Below are positions 51,146 to 59,727 of a DNA stretch of 64,000 nt, piece by piece. Each line of letters begins with the position of its first letter. Position 1 is the stretch's first letter. The stretch is from assembly GCA_036745275.1 (NCBI GenBank), contig DAIOGK010000002.1:186001-250000 (forward strand), read 5' to 3'. A program made the translations under genes and the position numbers. This DNA is from JAIUNP01 sp020161975. Its GTDB lineage: Bacteria > Pseudomonadota > Alphaproteobacteria > Rhizobiales > Beijerinckiaceae. The notes beneath the pieces are model-generated. The model did no database searches. It saw nothing but the letters and a program-made list of their open reading frames with translations, and was not told where the DNA came from.

Positions 51146-53523
51146 CGGCGACCATGGAGACCCAGACGGATTTGCCGCTGATTGCCCATTATCGAACCAC
51201 CGGCGCCCCCGACGAGATGATCGACGGGAGTGGCGCGGTGCGTCCGCAATGGCGAGCGCTGCTGACTTATCTCGATGCCCTGCCTTCAGCCGCGCGCGCA
51301 GCCTGCTTTGCCCGGGGAGAGCAGTATCTCCGCGATGCAGGGGTGTTCTATCGCCACTACGGCAAAGGCGATCTGGGGAAACGTGACTGGCCATTGAGCC
51401 ATATCCCGGTCATTCTGGGTGAAAGCGATTGGGAAGCCCTGGCCGCCGGGCTGATCCAGCGGGCGGATCTGCTGGAAGCCGTCATGGCGGATGTCTATGG
51501 CGACAACAATCTCGTCAAGAGCGGCGATCTGCCGGCAGAGTTCCTTGCCTCGAACCAGCATTGGCTGCGCCCGCTGGTGGGCGTGCGCCCGCCCTCAGGG
51601 CATTTTCTCCATTTCATCGCCATGGATCTGGGGCGCGGCCCCGACGGGCGCTGGTGGGTGCTTGGCGACCGGACAGAAGCCCCCTCGGGTGCGGGCTTTG
51701 CGCTGGAAACACGGGTTGCGACCTCGCGCATCTTCTCCGACATCTACCGGCAAGCCAATGTGCATCGGCTGGCCGGCTTTTTCAGCGCCTTCAAGGAAGC
51801 GCTGACCGGATTGACAGCCCCCGGCACAGACCGGCCCGGCCTTCTGACCCCCGGACGCTTCAACGACACCTATTACGAACAGGCCTATATCGCCCGGTAT
51901 CTGGGCCTGCCGCTCCTTGAAGGCGAGGATCTCGAAGTTGACGGCATCGCGTTGATGGTGCGGACCATCGCCGGCCCCCGCCCCGTCAGCGTCCTCTGGC
52001 GGCGCCTTGACAGCGACTGGTGCGACCCGCTCGAACTCAACGAGCATTCGCATCTCGGCACCCCCGGCCTTGTCGAGGCGATCCGGGCCGGACGGGTCAG
52101 CATGGTCAATGCCCTCGGGGCCGGCATTCTGGAAACTCAGGGCTTTCTTGCCTTCCTGCCGCGCCTTTGCGAACGCCTCACCGGGCAACGCCTGTCCGTT
52201 CCGAACGTGGCGACCTGGTGGTGCGGACAGGAGGCAGAATATCGCTATGTCCGGGACAATGCCGACAGTCTCATCATTTCCCGCGTGACGGCCAACCGCC
52301 TGCCGCTTGAGCAGGAAGGACAGGCACTGGACATGCCGCCTGTGCAGGATCCCGCCTTTCTGCCGTGGCTTGAACGCGAGCGGCATCAGCTGGTCGGGCA
52401 GGAAGTGGTCACGCTATCAACGACGCCTGTCTGGCATGATGGCGCGCTGGTCGCCCGCCCGATGGTGCTCCGCGTCTTTCTCGCGCGCACGGACGCGGGC
52501 TGGCAGGTCATGCCCGGCGGCTTTGCCCGCGTCAGTCAGAGCCGGGAACCGGGTGGCATCGCCATGCGCAACGGCGCCTCGGTGGCGGATGTCTGGGTTG
52601 TCGCAAACCACACCGTGCCCGAACCCAGCCTGTTGAAGCGGGAGGGGACGGCGTTCATCCGCGCCAATTCAGGATTGCTGCCGGCGCGCGCGGCCGACAA
52701 TCTCTTCTGGCTCGGGCGCTATGTTGAGCGCAGCGAGGGTGCTTTACGTCTTCTGCGCGCCTATCATGGGCGTCTGGCCGAAGTCGGTCCCGGCAAAAGT
52801 CCATTGCTGACCCGCCTTGAGGCAATTTTTGCGGGCTACGGCATCAAGCTTGGGGCTGTTCTGCCGAACGCCGTCAGTAATACCGTCGCATCCGCAGTGT
52901 TCAGCGCCAGCAAAATTCGCGACCGTTTCTCGCTGGATGGATGGTCGGCGCTGGTCGACCTCCAGTCCTCGATGGCGCAACTGGCGGAGACGATGAAGCC
53001 CGGCGATGATGCAGCGCGCGGTATCAGTGTGCTTATCCGCAAGCTCACGGGATTTTCGGGGCTTGTGAATGACAACATGTACCGGGCATCCGGATGGCAC
53101 TTCCTCAGATTGGGGCAGGCGGTCGAACGCGCCATCGCCATGGCCGATCTTCTCGCCGCGCTGACCGGGCCTGCTGCACCGGACGGGGCGCTCGATGTTC
53201 TGGTGGAGGTGGGTGACAGTGCGATCACACATCGCCGACGCTACGTCGCGATTTCGCGGGCGAGCGTGTGCGACCTTTTGCTGCTCGATGCCCTCAACCC
53301 GCGTTCGGTGCTGTTTGAACTCGATCGGATGAACGAGCACGCGCGCGCGCTTTCGGCGATCGGCCGAGCGGAACCCTCGGCACGGCTTGCCCGGCTTCTG
53401 GATGACCTGCGGCAGGACATCGCCGCCCAAAATGCAAACGCGATCACGCCCGCATGGCTGTCGAACCTCGGCAGGCGCATTGCATCGCTGTCCGCCCTGG
53501 TCAGCGAAGCCTATATCGGCTAG
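51142..53523 (+). CDS. Circularly permuted ATP-grasp plus alpha-E domain protein
   Basis: 793 aa. Residues about 60-500 form a circularly permuted ATP-grasp ligase domain (IQRADLLEAVMADVYGDNNLVKSGDLP, WWVLGDRTEAPSGAGFALETR, LPLLEGEDLEVDGIALMVRTIAGPRPVSVLWRR, VPNVATWWCGQEAEYRYV). Residues 511-793 are the helical alpha-E domain (ARAADNLFWLGRYVERSEGALRLLRAYH). ATP-grasp enzymes make C-N bonds with acyl phosphate; comparative-genomics work has proposed a peptide-like product or protein-modifying role for this family. It is coupled upstream to transglutaminase 1 and 8 bp upstream of transglutaminase 2, so the three form one unit. Confidence 0.88.
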   Translation: MTATMETQTDLPLIAHYRTTGAPDEMIDGSGAVRPQWRALLTYLDALPSAARAACFARGEQYLRDAGVFYRHYGKGDLGKRDWPLSHIPVILGESDWEALAAGLIQRADLLEAVMADVYGDNNLVKSGDLPAEFLASNQHWLRPLVGVRPPSGHFLHFIAMDLGRGPDGRWWVLGDRTEAPSGAGFALETRVATSRIFSDIYRQANVHRLAGFFSAFKEALTGLTAPGTDRPGLLTPGRFNDTYYEQAYIARYLGLPLLEGEDLEVDGIALMVRTIAGPRPVSVLWRRLDSDWCDPLELNEHSHLGTPGLVEAIRAGRVSMVNALGAGILETQGFLAFLPRLCERLTGQRLSVPNVATWWCGQEAEYRYVRDNADSLIISRVTANRLPLEQEGQALDMPPVQDPAFLPWLERERHQLVGQEVVTLSTTPVWHDGALVARPMVLRVFLARTDAGWQVMPGGFARVSQSREPGGIAMRNGASVADVWVVANHTVPEPSLLKREGTAFIRANSGLLPARAADNLFWLGRYVERSEGALRLLRAYHGRLAEVGPGKSPLLTRLEAIFAGYGIKLGAVLPNAVSNTVASAVFSASKIRDRFSLDGWSALVDLQSSMAQLAETMKPGDDAARGISVLIRKLTGFSGLVNDNMYRASGWHFLRLGQAVERAIAMADLLAALTGPAAPDGALDVLVEVGDSAITHRRRYVAISRASVCDLLLLDALNPRSVLFELDRMNEHARALSAIGRAEPSARLARLLDDLRQDIAAQNANAITPAWLSNLGRRIASLSALVSEAYIG

Positions 53524-53531
53524 CCGGCTCC

Positions 53532-54410
53532 ATGCGTTACGAGATCATCCTCAAGATCGATTACAGCTACGCCCACACGGTTTCGGGCGGTCGGCACCTG
53601 CTGCGGGTTGTCCCGCGCTCAATGCCAGGGATGCAGGATGTTCGCTCCTTACGGCTTCAGCTTGCTCCCGTGCCGACATCGCAACTGGAGCGGCGGGACT
53701 TTTTCGGCAACCTCTGTCAGGCCATCGAATATCAGACGGCGCATGAGACGTTCGGCGTTCATCTCATTGCCGATGTGGAGCGGACCTGTCATCCGTGCGG
53801 CGCGGATCGCGCGACGCCGTATCATGCCCTCGGACAGGATCTCGCCGCGATGCAGGATCTTGGGCCGGATTCACCGCTGCATTTTCTCGCCGCCTCCCCG
53901 CGTATCCGCGACCTAGGACCGTTCCGGGATTTCGCACTGGCGTTGCTGCGGCCCGGCATGACGACCGGAGATGTGATGCTCGCCGTTTCGGAGGCCATTC
54001 GCGCCCGGATGGTCTTTGACGACGAGGCGACCGATGTCGACACCACGCCGCACGATGCTTTCACCAAGGGCCGGGGTGTCTGCCAGGATTATGCGCATAT
54101 CATGATTGCCTGCCTACGGGTTCTCGGCATTCCTGCGGCCTATGTCAGCGGCTTCCTGCGCACCATTCCGCCGCCGGGAAGGGAGCGGCTGCCAGGATCG
54201 GATGCCATGCATGCCTGGGTCCGCATCTGGTGTGGCTGCAATGCCGGATGGCAGGAGTATGATCCCACGAACGCACTCGCTGTCGGCAATGACCATGTTC
54301 TGGTCGGATATGGCCGGGATTACGCGGATGTCGCGCCCATCCGGGGCGTGTCGCGGACGGCCGGCAGCCAGCAGGGCAAGCATACGGTCGATGTCATTCC
54401 GCGCACATAG
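53532..54410 (+). CDS. Transglutaminase family protein (second)
   Basis: 292 aa. N-terminal transglutaminase-N domain (YEIILKIDYSYAHTVSGGRHLLRVVP) and catalytic core with Cys184 (GRGVCQDYAHIMIACLR), His228 (AMHAWVRIW) and Asp244 (EYDPTN). No signal peptide, so cytoplasmic. It is shorter than, and distinct from, the 1108-aa partner. ATG 53532 is 8 bp after the ATP-grasp stop; a longer frame inside that gene is not conserved. It probably trims or transfers the product of the ATP-grasp ligase (inference). Confidence 0.9.
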   Translation: MRYEIILKIDYSYAHTVSGGRHLLRVVPRSMPGMQDVRSLRLQLAPVPTSQLERRDFFGNLCQAIEYQTAHETFGVHLIADVERTCHPCGADRATPYHALGQDLAAMQDLGPDSPLHFLAASPRIRDLGPFRDFALALLRPGMTTGDVMLAVSEAIRARMVFDDEATDVDTTPHDAFTKGRGVCQDYAHIMIACLRVLGIPAAYVSGFLRTIPPPGRERLPGSDAMHAWVRIWCGCNAGWQEYDPTNALAVGNDHVLVGYGRDYADVAPIRGVSRTAGSQQGKHTVDVIPRT

Positions 54411-54496
54411 CGCAGATTCGGCTTTACAAGCGGACGCCCGGGCGCAATTTTTGCATTGCAACATCGATAGTGGAAACCGAGGAGCGCAAGGGAAGT

Positions 54497-57247
54497 ATGA
54501 AGGGCAGGACGGAGCGCGTGGTCAACAAGGAGCAGCCGCTCATCGACGACATCCGGCTGCTTGGCCAGATCCTTGGCGACATCGTGCGCGAGCAGGAAGG
54601 CGAGGATGCGTTTGAACTGATCGAGGCCATCCGCAAACTCTCGGTCGCCATCAGCCTTGAACAGTCGCAGCCGGCCGCCGAGACCCTCGATATGCTGCTC
54701 CGCTCCCTGCCATCCGACCGGGCAGTGAGTGTTTGTCGCGCCTTCACCTATTTCTCGCATCTCGCCAATATTGCCGAGGATCGCCACCACATCCGCCGGC
54801 GCGAGGCCCATGACATCGCCGGCGACCGCCCCCAGGACGGCAGCCTTGAGCGCTGTTTTTCCCGGCTGTCGGAAAAGGGCATCATGCCGGAAGCGGCCGT
54901 GACGATGCTGGCGGATGCCTGGCTCTCGCCGGTTCTTACCGCGCATCCCACCGAGGTTCAGCGCAAGAGTATCCTCGATTCCGAACGTTCGATCGCCGAA
55001 CTCCTCGCAAGGCGCGGCAGCCTCAGGACGGAAAGGGATCGCGCACAGAATCTCAAGAGCCTCAAGGCCCGCGTGTCGCAGCTCTGGCAGACACGTCTGC
55101 TGCGGCTTTCCAAGCTCAGTGTCGAGGATGAGATCGACAATGCGCTCAGCTACTACCGGACGACATTTCTGAGGGAAATTCCGCGCCTTTATCAGAAGTT
55201 GGAGGATTTTACGGGGGTACGCGTCGCGCCGTTCCTGCGCATGGGGAGTTGGATCGGCGGCGACCGGGATGGCAACCCCTTCGTTGTCGCCGGCACGCTT
55301 CGCACCGCATTGACCCGGCAGAGTGAGCTCGTGCTCAGGCACTATCTGACCGAAGTGCATGAACTGGGTGGCGAGTTGTCGATCTCCGAACGGATAACAG
55401 CGCCAACCCCGGAATTGCGGACGCTGGCGGATGCCGCTTGCGATACCAATACCCACCGCGCCGACGAATTTCACCGGCGCGCGCTGATCGGCATCTATGC
55501 CCGCCTTGCCGCCACGCTTCGCGCCCTCACCGGCACTGAAGCACTGCGCCATGCCGTCACCCCGTCGCGCGCCTATGCAACGCCGGCTGACCTGGTGTCT
55601 GACCTCAGGATTATCGAGACAGCGCTGGTCGCCAACCATGGTGATGCGCTGGCGGACGAGCGGCTCCGGCCGCTGATCCGCGCCATCGAGGTATTCGGAT
55701 TCCACCTTGCCACGGTGGATCTGCGGCAAAACTCCGACCGGCATGAGGCGGCCGTGGCCGAACTCCTCGCCGTTGCCCGCATTGCGCCGGACTACTCCGC
55801 GCTCCCAGAGGCCGACAAATGCGCCGTGCTCATGACTGCGCTCCGCGATCCGCGCACGCTCAAGGTGCCGCATCTTGCCTATTCAGAACCGACGGAAAGC
55901 GAACTTGCAATTTTTGATGCGGCACGGACGCTGCGCGCCACCTTCGGCGCCGAAGCGATCCGGCACGCCATCATCAGCCACACCGAAAGCGTCAGCGATC
56001 TTCTCGAAGTGCTGCTGCTCCAGAAGGAAACCGGGCTGATGCGCGGGGCGCTGGGGGATGCCAATGCCGCAGCCGCACTGGTGGTCGTACCGCTGTTCGA
56101 GACCATCGGCGATCTGCGCGAGGCGGAAACCATCATGCGCGCATTCTTCGCGCTGCCGGGCATTGCGGCACTGGTGAAAGCCATGGGCAACGAGCAGGAG
56201 GTCATGCTCGGCTATTCGGACAGCAACAAAGACGGCGGGATCTTCACGTCGAACTGGGAACTCTACCGGGCCTCGACCGCGCTCGCCAAACTGTTCTCGA
56301 CAGAACTCGGTGTGCACCTGCGTCTGTTCCACGGGCGTGGCGGCACCGTCGGGCGTGGCGGGGGGCCGAGCTATCAGGCCATTCTGGCACAACCGCCGGG
56401 CACGGTGACGGGCCAGATCCGGCTGACAGAACAGGGCGAGGTCATCGCCTCCAAATATGCGAACCCGGACATTGGCCGGCGCAATCTTGAAACGCTGGTT
56501 GCCGCGACCATCGAAAAGACACTGCTTTCAACCGACGAGACGGCGCCGCAGGCGTTTCTCGATGCGGCGGAAGCGCTGTCCGAAGCGTCGACCAAGGCCT
56601 ATCGCGCCCTCGTTTATGACGATCCACGCTTCACCGAGTTCTTCTTTGCCGCAACGCCGATTTCGGAAATCGCCGAACTCAACATCGGTTCGCGCCCGGC
56701 CTCGCGCAAGGCGAACCGGCGGATCGAGGACCTGCGCGCCATCCCGTGGTCCTTCTCATGGGGTCAGGCGCGCCTGACCCTTCCGGGCTGGTTCGGCTTC
56801 GGCTCAGCCGTTGCCGATTTTCTCGCGCGCCACGGGGCAGACGGCGAAGCGCTGCTCCAGCGCATGTATGCGGACTGGCCGTTCTTCCACACGCTGCTGT
56901 CCAACATGGACATGGTGCTCGCGAAAGCCGACATCACGATGTTGCGCCGTTATGCCGCGCTGGTTCAGGATCGGGAACTCGCCGATCGCATCGCCGGCGA
57001 CATCCGCGCCGAATGGCAGCGGACGACCGATGCGCTCCAGCGCATCACAGGCACCAGCGACCGACTGGCCGAAAACCCGGCGCTCGCACGGTCCATCCGC
57101 CACCGCTTCCCCTATATTGCGCCGCTGAACCACCTGCAGGTGGAGTTGATCCGGCGCTGGCGCGTGGGACAGCAGGATGAGAAGACCCGGCGGGGTATCC
57201 TGATCAGCATCAATGGCATCGCCGCCGGCCTGCGGAACACCGGCTGA
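54497..57247 (+). CDS. ppc: Phosphoenolpyruvate carboxylase
   Basis: 916-aa anaplerotic enzyme (PEP + bicarbonate to oxaloacetate). Active-site His150 in VLTAHPTEVQRKS; SWIGGDRDGNPFV; GYSDSNKDGG with Lys578; FHGRGGTVGRGGGPSY. It ends in the conserved C-terminal RNTG that reaches the active site. ATG 54497 has AAGGGA upstream; GTG 54470 would add nine residues. It is convergent with the MscS gene (11-bp gap) and lies 86 bp after transglutaminase 2, which may be only neighbourly. Confidence 0.97.
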   Translation: MKGRTERVVNKEQPLIDDIRLLGQILGDIVREQEGEDAFELIEAIRKLSVAISLEQSQPAAETLDMLLRSLPSDRAVSVCRAFTYFSHLANIAEDRHHIRRREAHDIAGDRPQDGSLERCFSRLSEKGIMPEAAVTMLADAWLSPVLTAHPTEVQRKSILDSERSIAELLARRGSLRTERDRAQNLKSLKARVSQLWQTRLLRLSKLSVEDEIDNALSYYRTTFLREIPRLYQKLEDFTGVRVAPFLRMGSWIGGDRDGNPFVVAGTLRTALTRQSELVLRHYLTEVHELGGELSISERITAPTPELRTLADAACDTNTHRADEFHRRALIGIYARLAATLRALTGTEALRHAVTPSRAYATPADLVSDLRIIETALVANHGDALADERLRPLIRAIEVFGFHLATVDLRQNSDRHEAAVAELLAVARIAPDYSALPEADKCAVLMTALRDPRTLKVPHLAYSEPTESELAIFDAARTLRATFGAEAIRHAIISHTESVSDLLEVLLLQKETGLMRGALGDANAAAALVVVPLFETIGDLREAETIMRAFFALPGIAALVKAMGNEQEVMLGYSDSNKDGGIFTSNWELYRASTALAKLFSTELGVHLRLFHGRGGTVGRGGGPSYQAILAQPPGTVTGQIRLTEQGEVIASKYANPDIGRRNLETLVAATIEKTLLSTDETAPQAFLDAAEALSEASTKAYRALVYDDPRFTEFFFAATPISEIAELNIGSRPASRKANRRIEDLRAIPWSFSWGQARLTLPGWFGFGSAVADFLARHGADGEALLQRMYADWPFFHTLLSNMDMVLAKADITMLRRYAALVQDRELADRIAGDIRAEWQRTTDALQRITGTSDRLAENPALARSIRHRFPYIAPLNHLQVELIRRWRVGQQDEKTRRGILISINGIAAGLRNTG

Positions 57248-57258
57248 CGATTGCTCCT

Positions 57259-59649
57259 TCAAGATGCCGCAGGCGGCACGGGTTCTGCCGCGGGCCGTTC
57301 CACGCGCACGTCCACATGGGGGCCACGGGCGAGATAGATGCCGGCGGCGGCAAAGGCGGACATGATTTCAAGGTAAAGATCGGTCCGGACCGTATCCATC
57401 ACGCCGATGCGCTCGCAGATGATGTTCAGGTCCAGTTCGATCCCGATTTCGCTGACGCGAACGATCGAGACCTTGGGTTCAGGCGTCTTTTCAACATTGG
57501 GATGGGCATCCGCCGCCGCAAGCATCAGCGCGAATGACCGCTTCAGGTCCATGTCATGGGCCAGCACGAACTTCACAGTCGTGCGGTGCATCGGGTTGTG
57601 AAACGAACGGTTCTTGACGATGGATGAGACGATATCCGAGTTCGGCACGATCACGGTTGATTGCTCGCCCAGTTGCAGTTCGGTAGCGCGCACGCTGATC
57701 TTGCGCACCTTGCCTTCCTCGCCCTTGACGACGATCACATCGCCCACGCGGATCGGGCGCTCGGCGAGCACGATCAGGCCTGCGACGAAATTCGAAACCA
57801 CCTGCTGCAAGCCGAAACCGATACCGACCGACAGGGCGCTTGCCACCAGCGCGATATTCTGCAACTGCACGCCCGCCTGCCCCAGTGCCACCGTCAACGC
57901 GATGATGAAGCCGAGATAGCCGGCGATCGTCGTGATCGAATGGCGCACACCATCGTTCAGCGTCGTGCGCGGCAGCAACTGGCCATCCAGCCAGCCAACG
58001 AAAAAGCGCGTGGCGGCCAGGCCAACCGTAAAGAGGATGATGGCGATGCCGGCCGCGCCAATCCAGCCGCGCACATCGCCGAAACGGACGCCGAAAAAGA
58101 CATCCTCGAACGGGTTGATGTTGCCGAACTCAATACCCCAGGGGCTGAGCATGATGAGGATGGTACAGGCCACCGTCAGCGTCCGGAGCGTGCCTGAAAG
58201 GATGGTCGCAAAAAGGTCAACCGTCTGCGGATTGATGCCGAGAATGCTGGCAATGCGCGTGTTGCCCGGCTGGCCGGGCGCCAGCATATCGTGGAACACG
58301 TATTCGATTGCGAGGTACACCAGGACGGCAAGGCAAAGAACGATCAGCGATGCAAGCGCCCGGCCGACGATGAAGCTGGCGAGTGCGATGTAGCCAAGCA
58401 ACAGCGAAACGATCACCACGATGCCGAGCACCGCCCCGATGGGCTTCAACAGATGCAGCGGCGCGCGGACAAGACCGACAACCTCCCGCTCCGCATCGCG
58501 AGAGCGATTCCGGAAAAACGTCAGAGCGCCCACCGCCACCACGGTTGCTGCCGTCAGCCCCGTGGCTGCCACGGTGATCAGCAGATGGGCCATCAGCATC
58601 TGGGTGAGGCCCAGAACCACCAGCCCGGAGAAGTAGGCGATCAACATGCCGTCGAGCAGATGGACCATGCGCTGGGCCGAAGCGTCGTCGGTGCGCAGGA
58701 TGCGGTAATAGCCATTGCCGGGCGACAGCACCGCACGCGATGCGCTCGCACCGATGCCATAGGCCAACAGGGCGCCCGCAACGCCGATCAGAAAATCGCG
58801 CACTTCATCGGGCACAATCTCGATCCGTGTCACCGATGCGATGATGGCGATTGCGCTGATCGCAAATGGCGCGGCAAAGCGAACCAGTGCCAGCAGCGCA
58901 TGGGCAACGACTACATGCTTTGCGGCAGGGCCGGTCTGATCACGGGCAATCACAGCCTGCTTGCGCCCGATCCAGTGGTTGAATTTCAACAGTCCGAGCG
59001 CCAGCAGCAGCAGGAAGGCGGCGAGCCCGTACAGCTTTGGCCAGCCCTGTCGCGCCTCGATAGCCCGGTCGATGTCGAGCAGCTTGTAACGCGCGCGCCA
59101 GAGGAAATCGGGCAGGCTATCGCTGATCGTGCGCCGCCAGAAATCGGGCGACACGAAACTGTCCTGAAGCAGGAAGATGCGCCGGTTGAACAATGTGCGC
59201 CTGAGGTCATTCAGCGCATCCCAAAGCTGGTCACCCTGCACCTGGATGGCACGGACGGCGCGGAATTGTCCGTCGATTTCCTTGACGAGCGCCTGCTTCT
59301 CCTCGCGTTCTGCCGCCTGCTGGGGGGGCTCCGGCGGTGCGCCGGCCGCCGGGGGAGCGCCGAGTTCGGCCAACTGGGCCTGTGCTGCCTTCAGCTTATC
59401 GTTGAGCACATTGATAACGTCACGCACCGAGCTGCGGCTGACATCGAGTTGGTCGCGCAGTTCGAGCAGGCCGCTGAAACTGTCGACCCGGCTGTCCTTC
59501 TCCTTGTCGAGGCGGTCAATCGTGGTCTTTGCAGTGGCCAGCTTTGCCGTCTCTTCCGGCGTAAGCACATCCGCAGCGCGCGCGTCGGGACCCCACGAGA
59601 GACCCACCAGACAGAGCAGAACCAGCGCAAGCAGGCGACGTTTGACCAT
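57259..59649 (-). CDS. DUF3772-containing mechanosensitive ion channel family protein
   Basis: About 796-aa inner-membrane protein. A signal peptide (ALVLLCLVGLSWGPDARA) precedes a periplasmic coiled-coil domain with DUF3772 (about 150-210, WDALNDLRRTLFNRRIFLLQDS); then come many hydrophobic helices. The MscS pore/beta core is at the C-terminus: GVQLQNIALVASALSVGIGFGLQQVVSNFVAGLIVLAERPIRVGDVI. The pore glycine/alanine-rich helix and the beta domain (VRATELQLGEQSTVIVPNSDI) are intact. It likely releases solutes under osmotic shock. ATG 59649 is chosen for the signal peptide. It lies 78 bp downstream of tamB on the same strand. Confidence 0.9.
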   Translation of the reverse strand: MVKRRLLALVLLCLVGLSWGPDARAADVLTPEETAKLATAKTTIDRLDKEKDSRVDSFSGLLELRDQLDVSRSSVRDVINVLNDKLKAAQAQLAELGAPPAAGAPPEPPQQAAEREEKQALVKEIDGQFRAVRAIQVQGDQLWDALNDLRRTLFNRRIFLLQDSFVSPDFWRRTISDSLPDFLWRARYKLLDIDRAIEARQGWPKLYGLAAFLLLLALGLLKFNHWIGRKQAVIARDQTGPAAKHVVVAHALLALVRFAAPFAISAIAIIASVTRIEIVPDEVRDFLIGVAGALLAYGIGASASRAVLSPGNGYYRILRTDDASAQRMVHLLDGMLIAYFSGLVVLGLTQMLMAHLLITVAATGLTAATVVAVGALTFFRNRSRDAEREVVGLVRAPLHLLKPIGAVLGIVVIVSLLLGYIALASFIVGRALASLIVLCLAVLVYLAIEYVFHDMLAPGQPGNTRIASILGINPQTVDLFATILSGTLRTLTVACTILIMLSPWGIEFGNINPFEDVFFGVRFGDVRGWIGAAGIAIILFTVGLAATRFFVGWLDGQLLPRTTLNDGVRHSITTIAGYLGFIIALTVALGQAGVQLQNIALVASALSVGIGFGLQQVVSNFVAGLIVLAERPIRVGDVIVVKGEEGKVRKISVRATELQLGEQSTVIVPNSDIVSSIVKNRSFHNPMHRTTVKFVLAHDMDLKRSFALMLAAADAHPNVEKTPEPKVSIVRVSEIGIELDLNIICERIGVMDTVRTDLYLEIMSAFAAAGIYLARGPHVDVRVERPAAEPVPPAAS

Positions 59650-59727
59650 GGCAGGCCCCAGATGAATTAACGAATCAGCGACGGCACAGACCGTCGAACA
59701 TGGCCTTCTCACGAACCACGCAATGGC

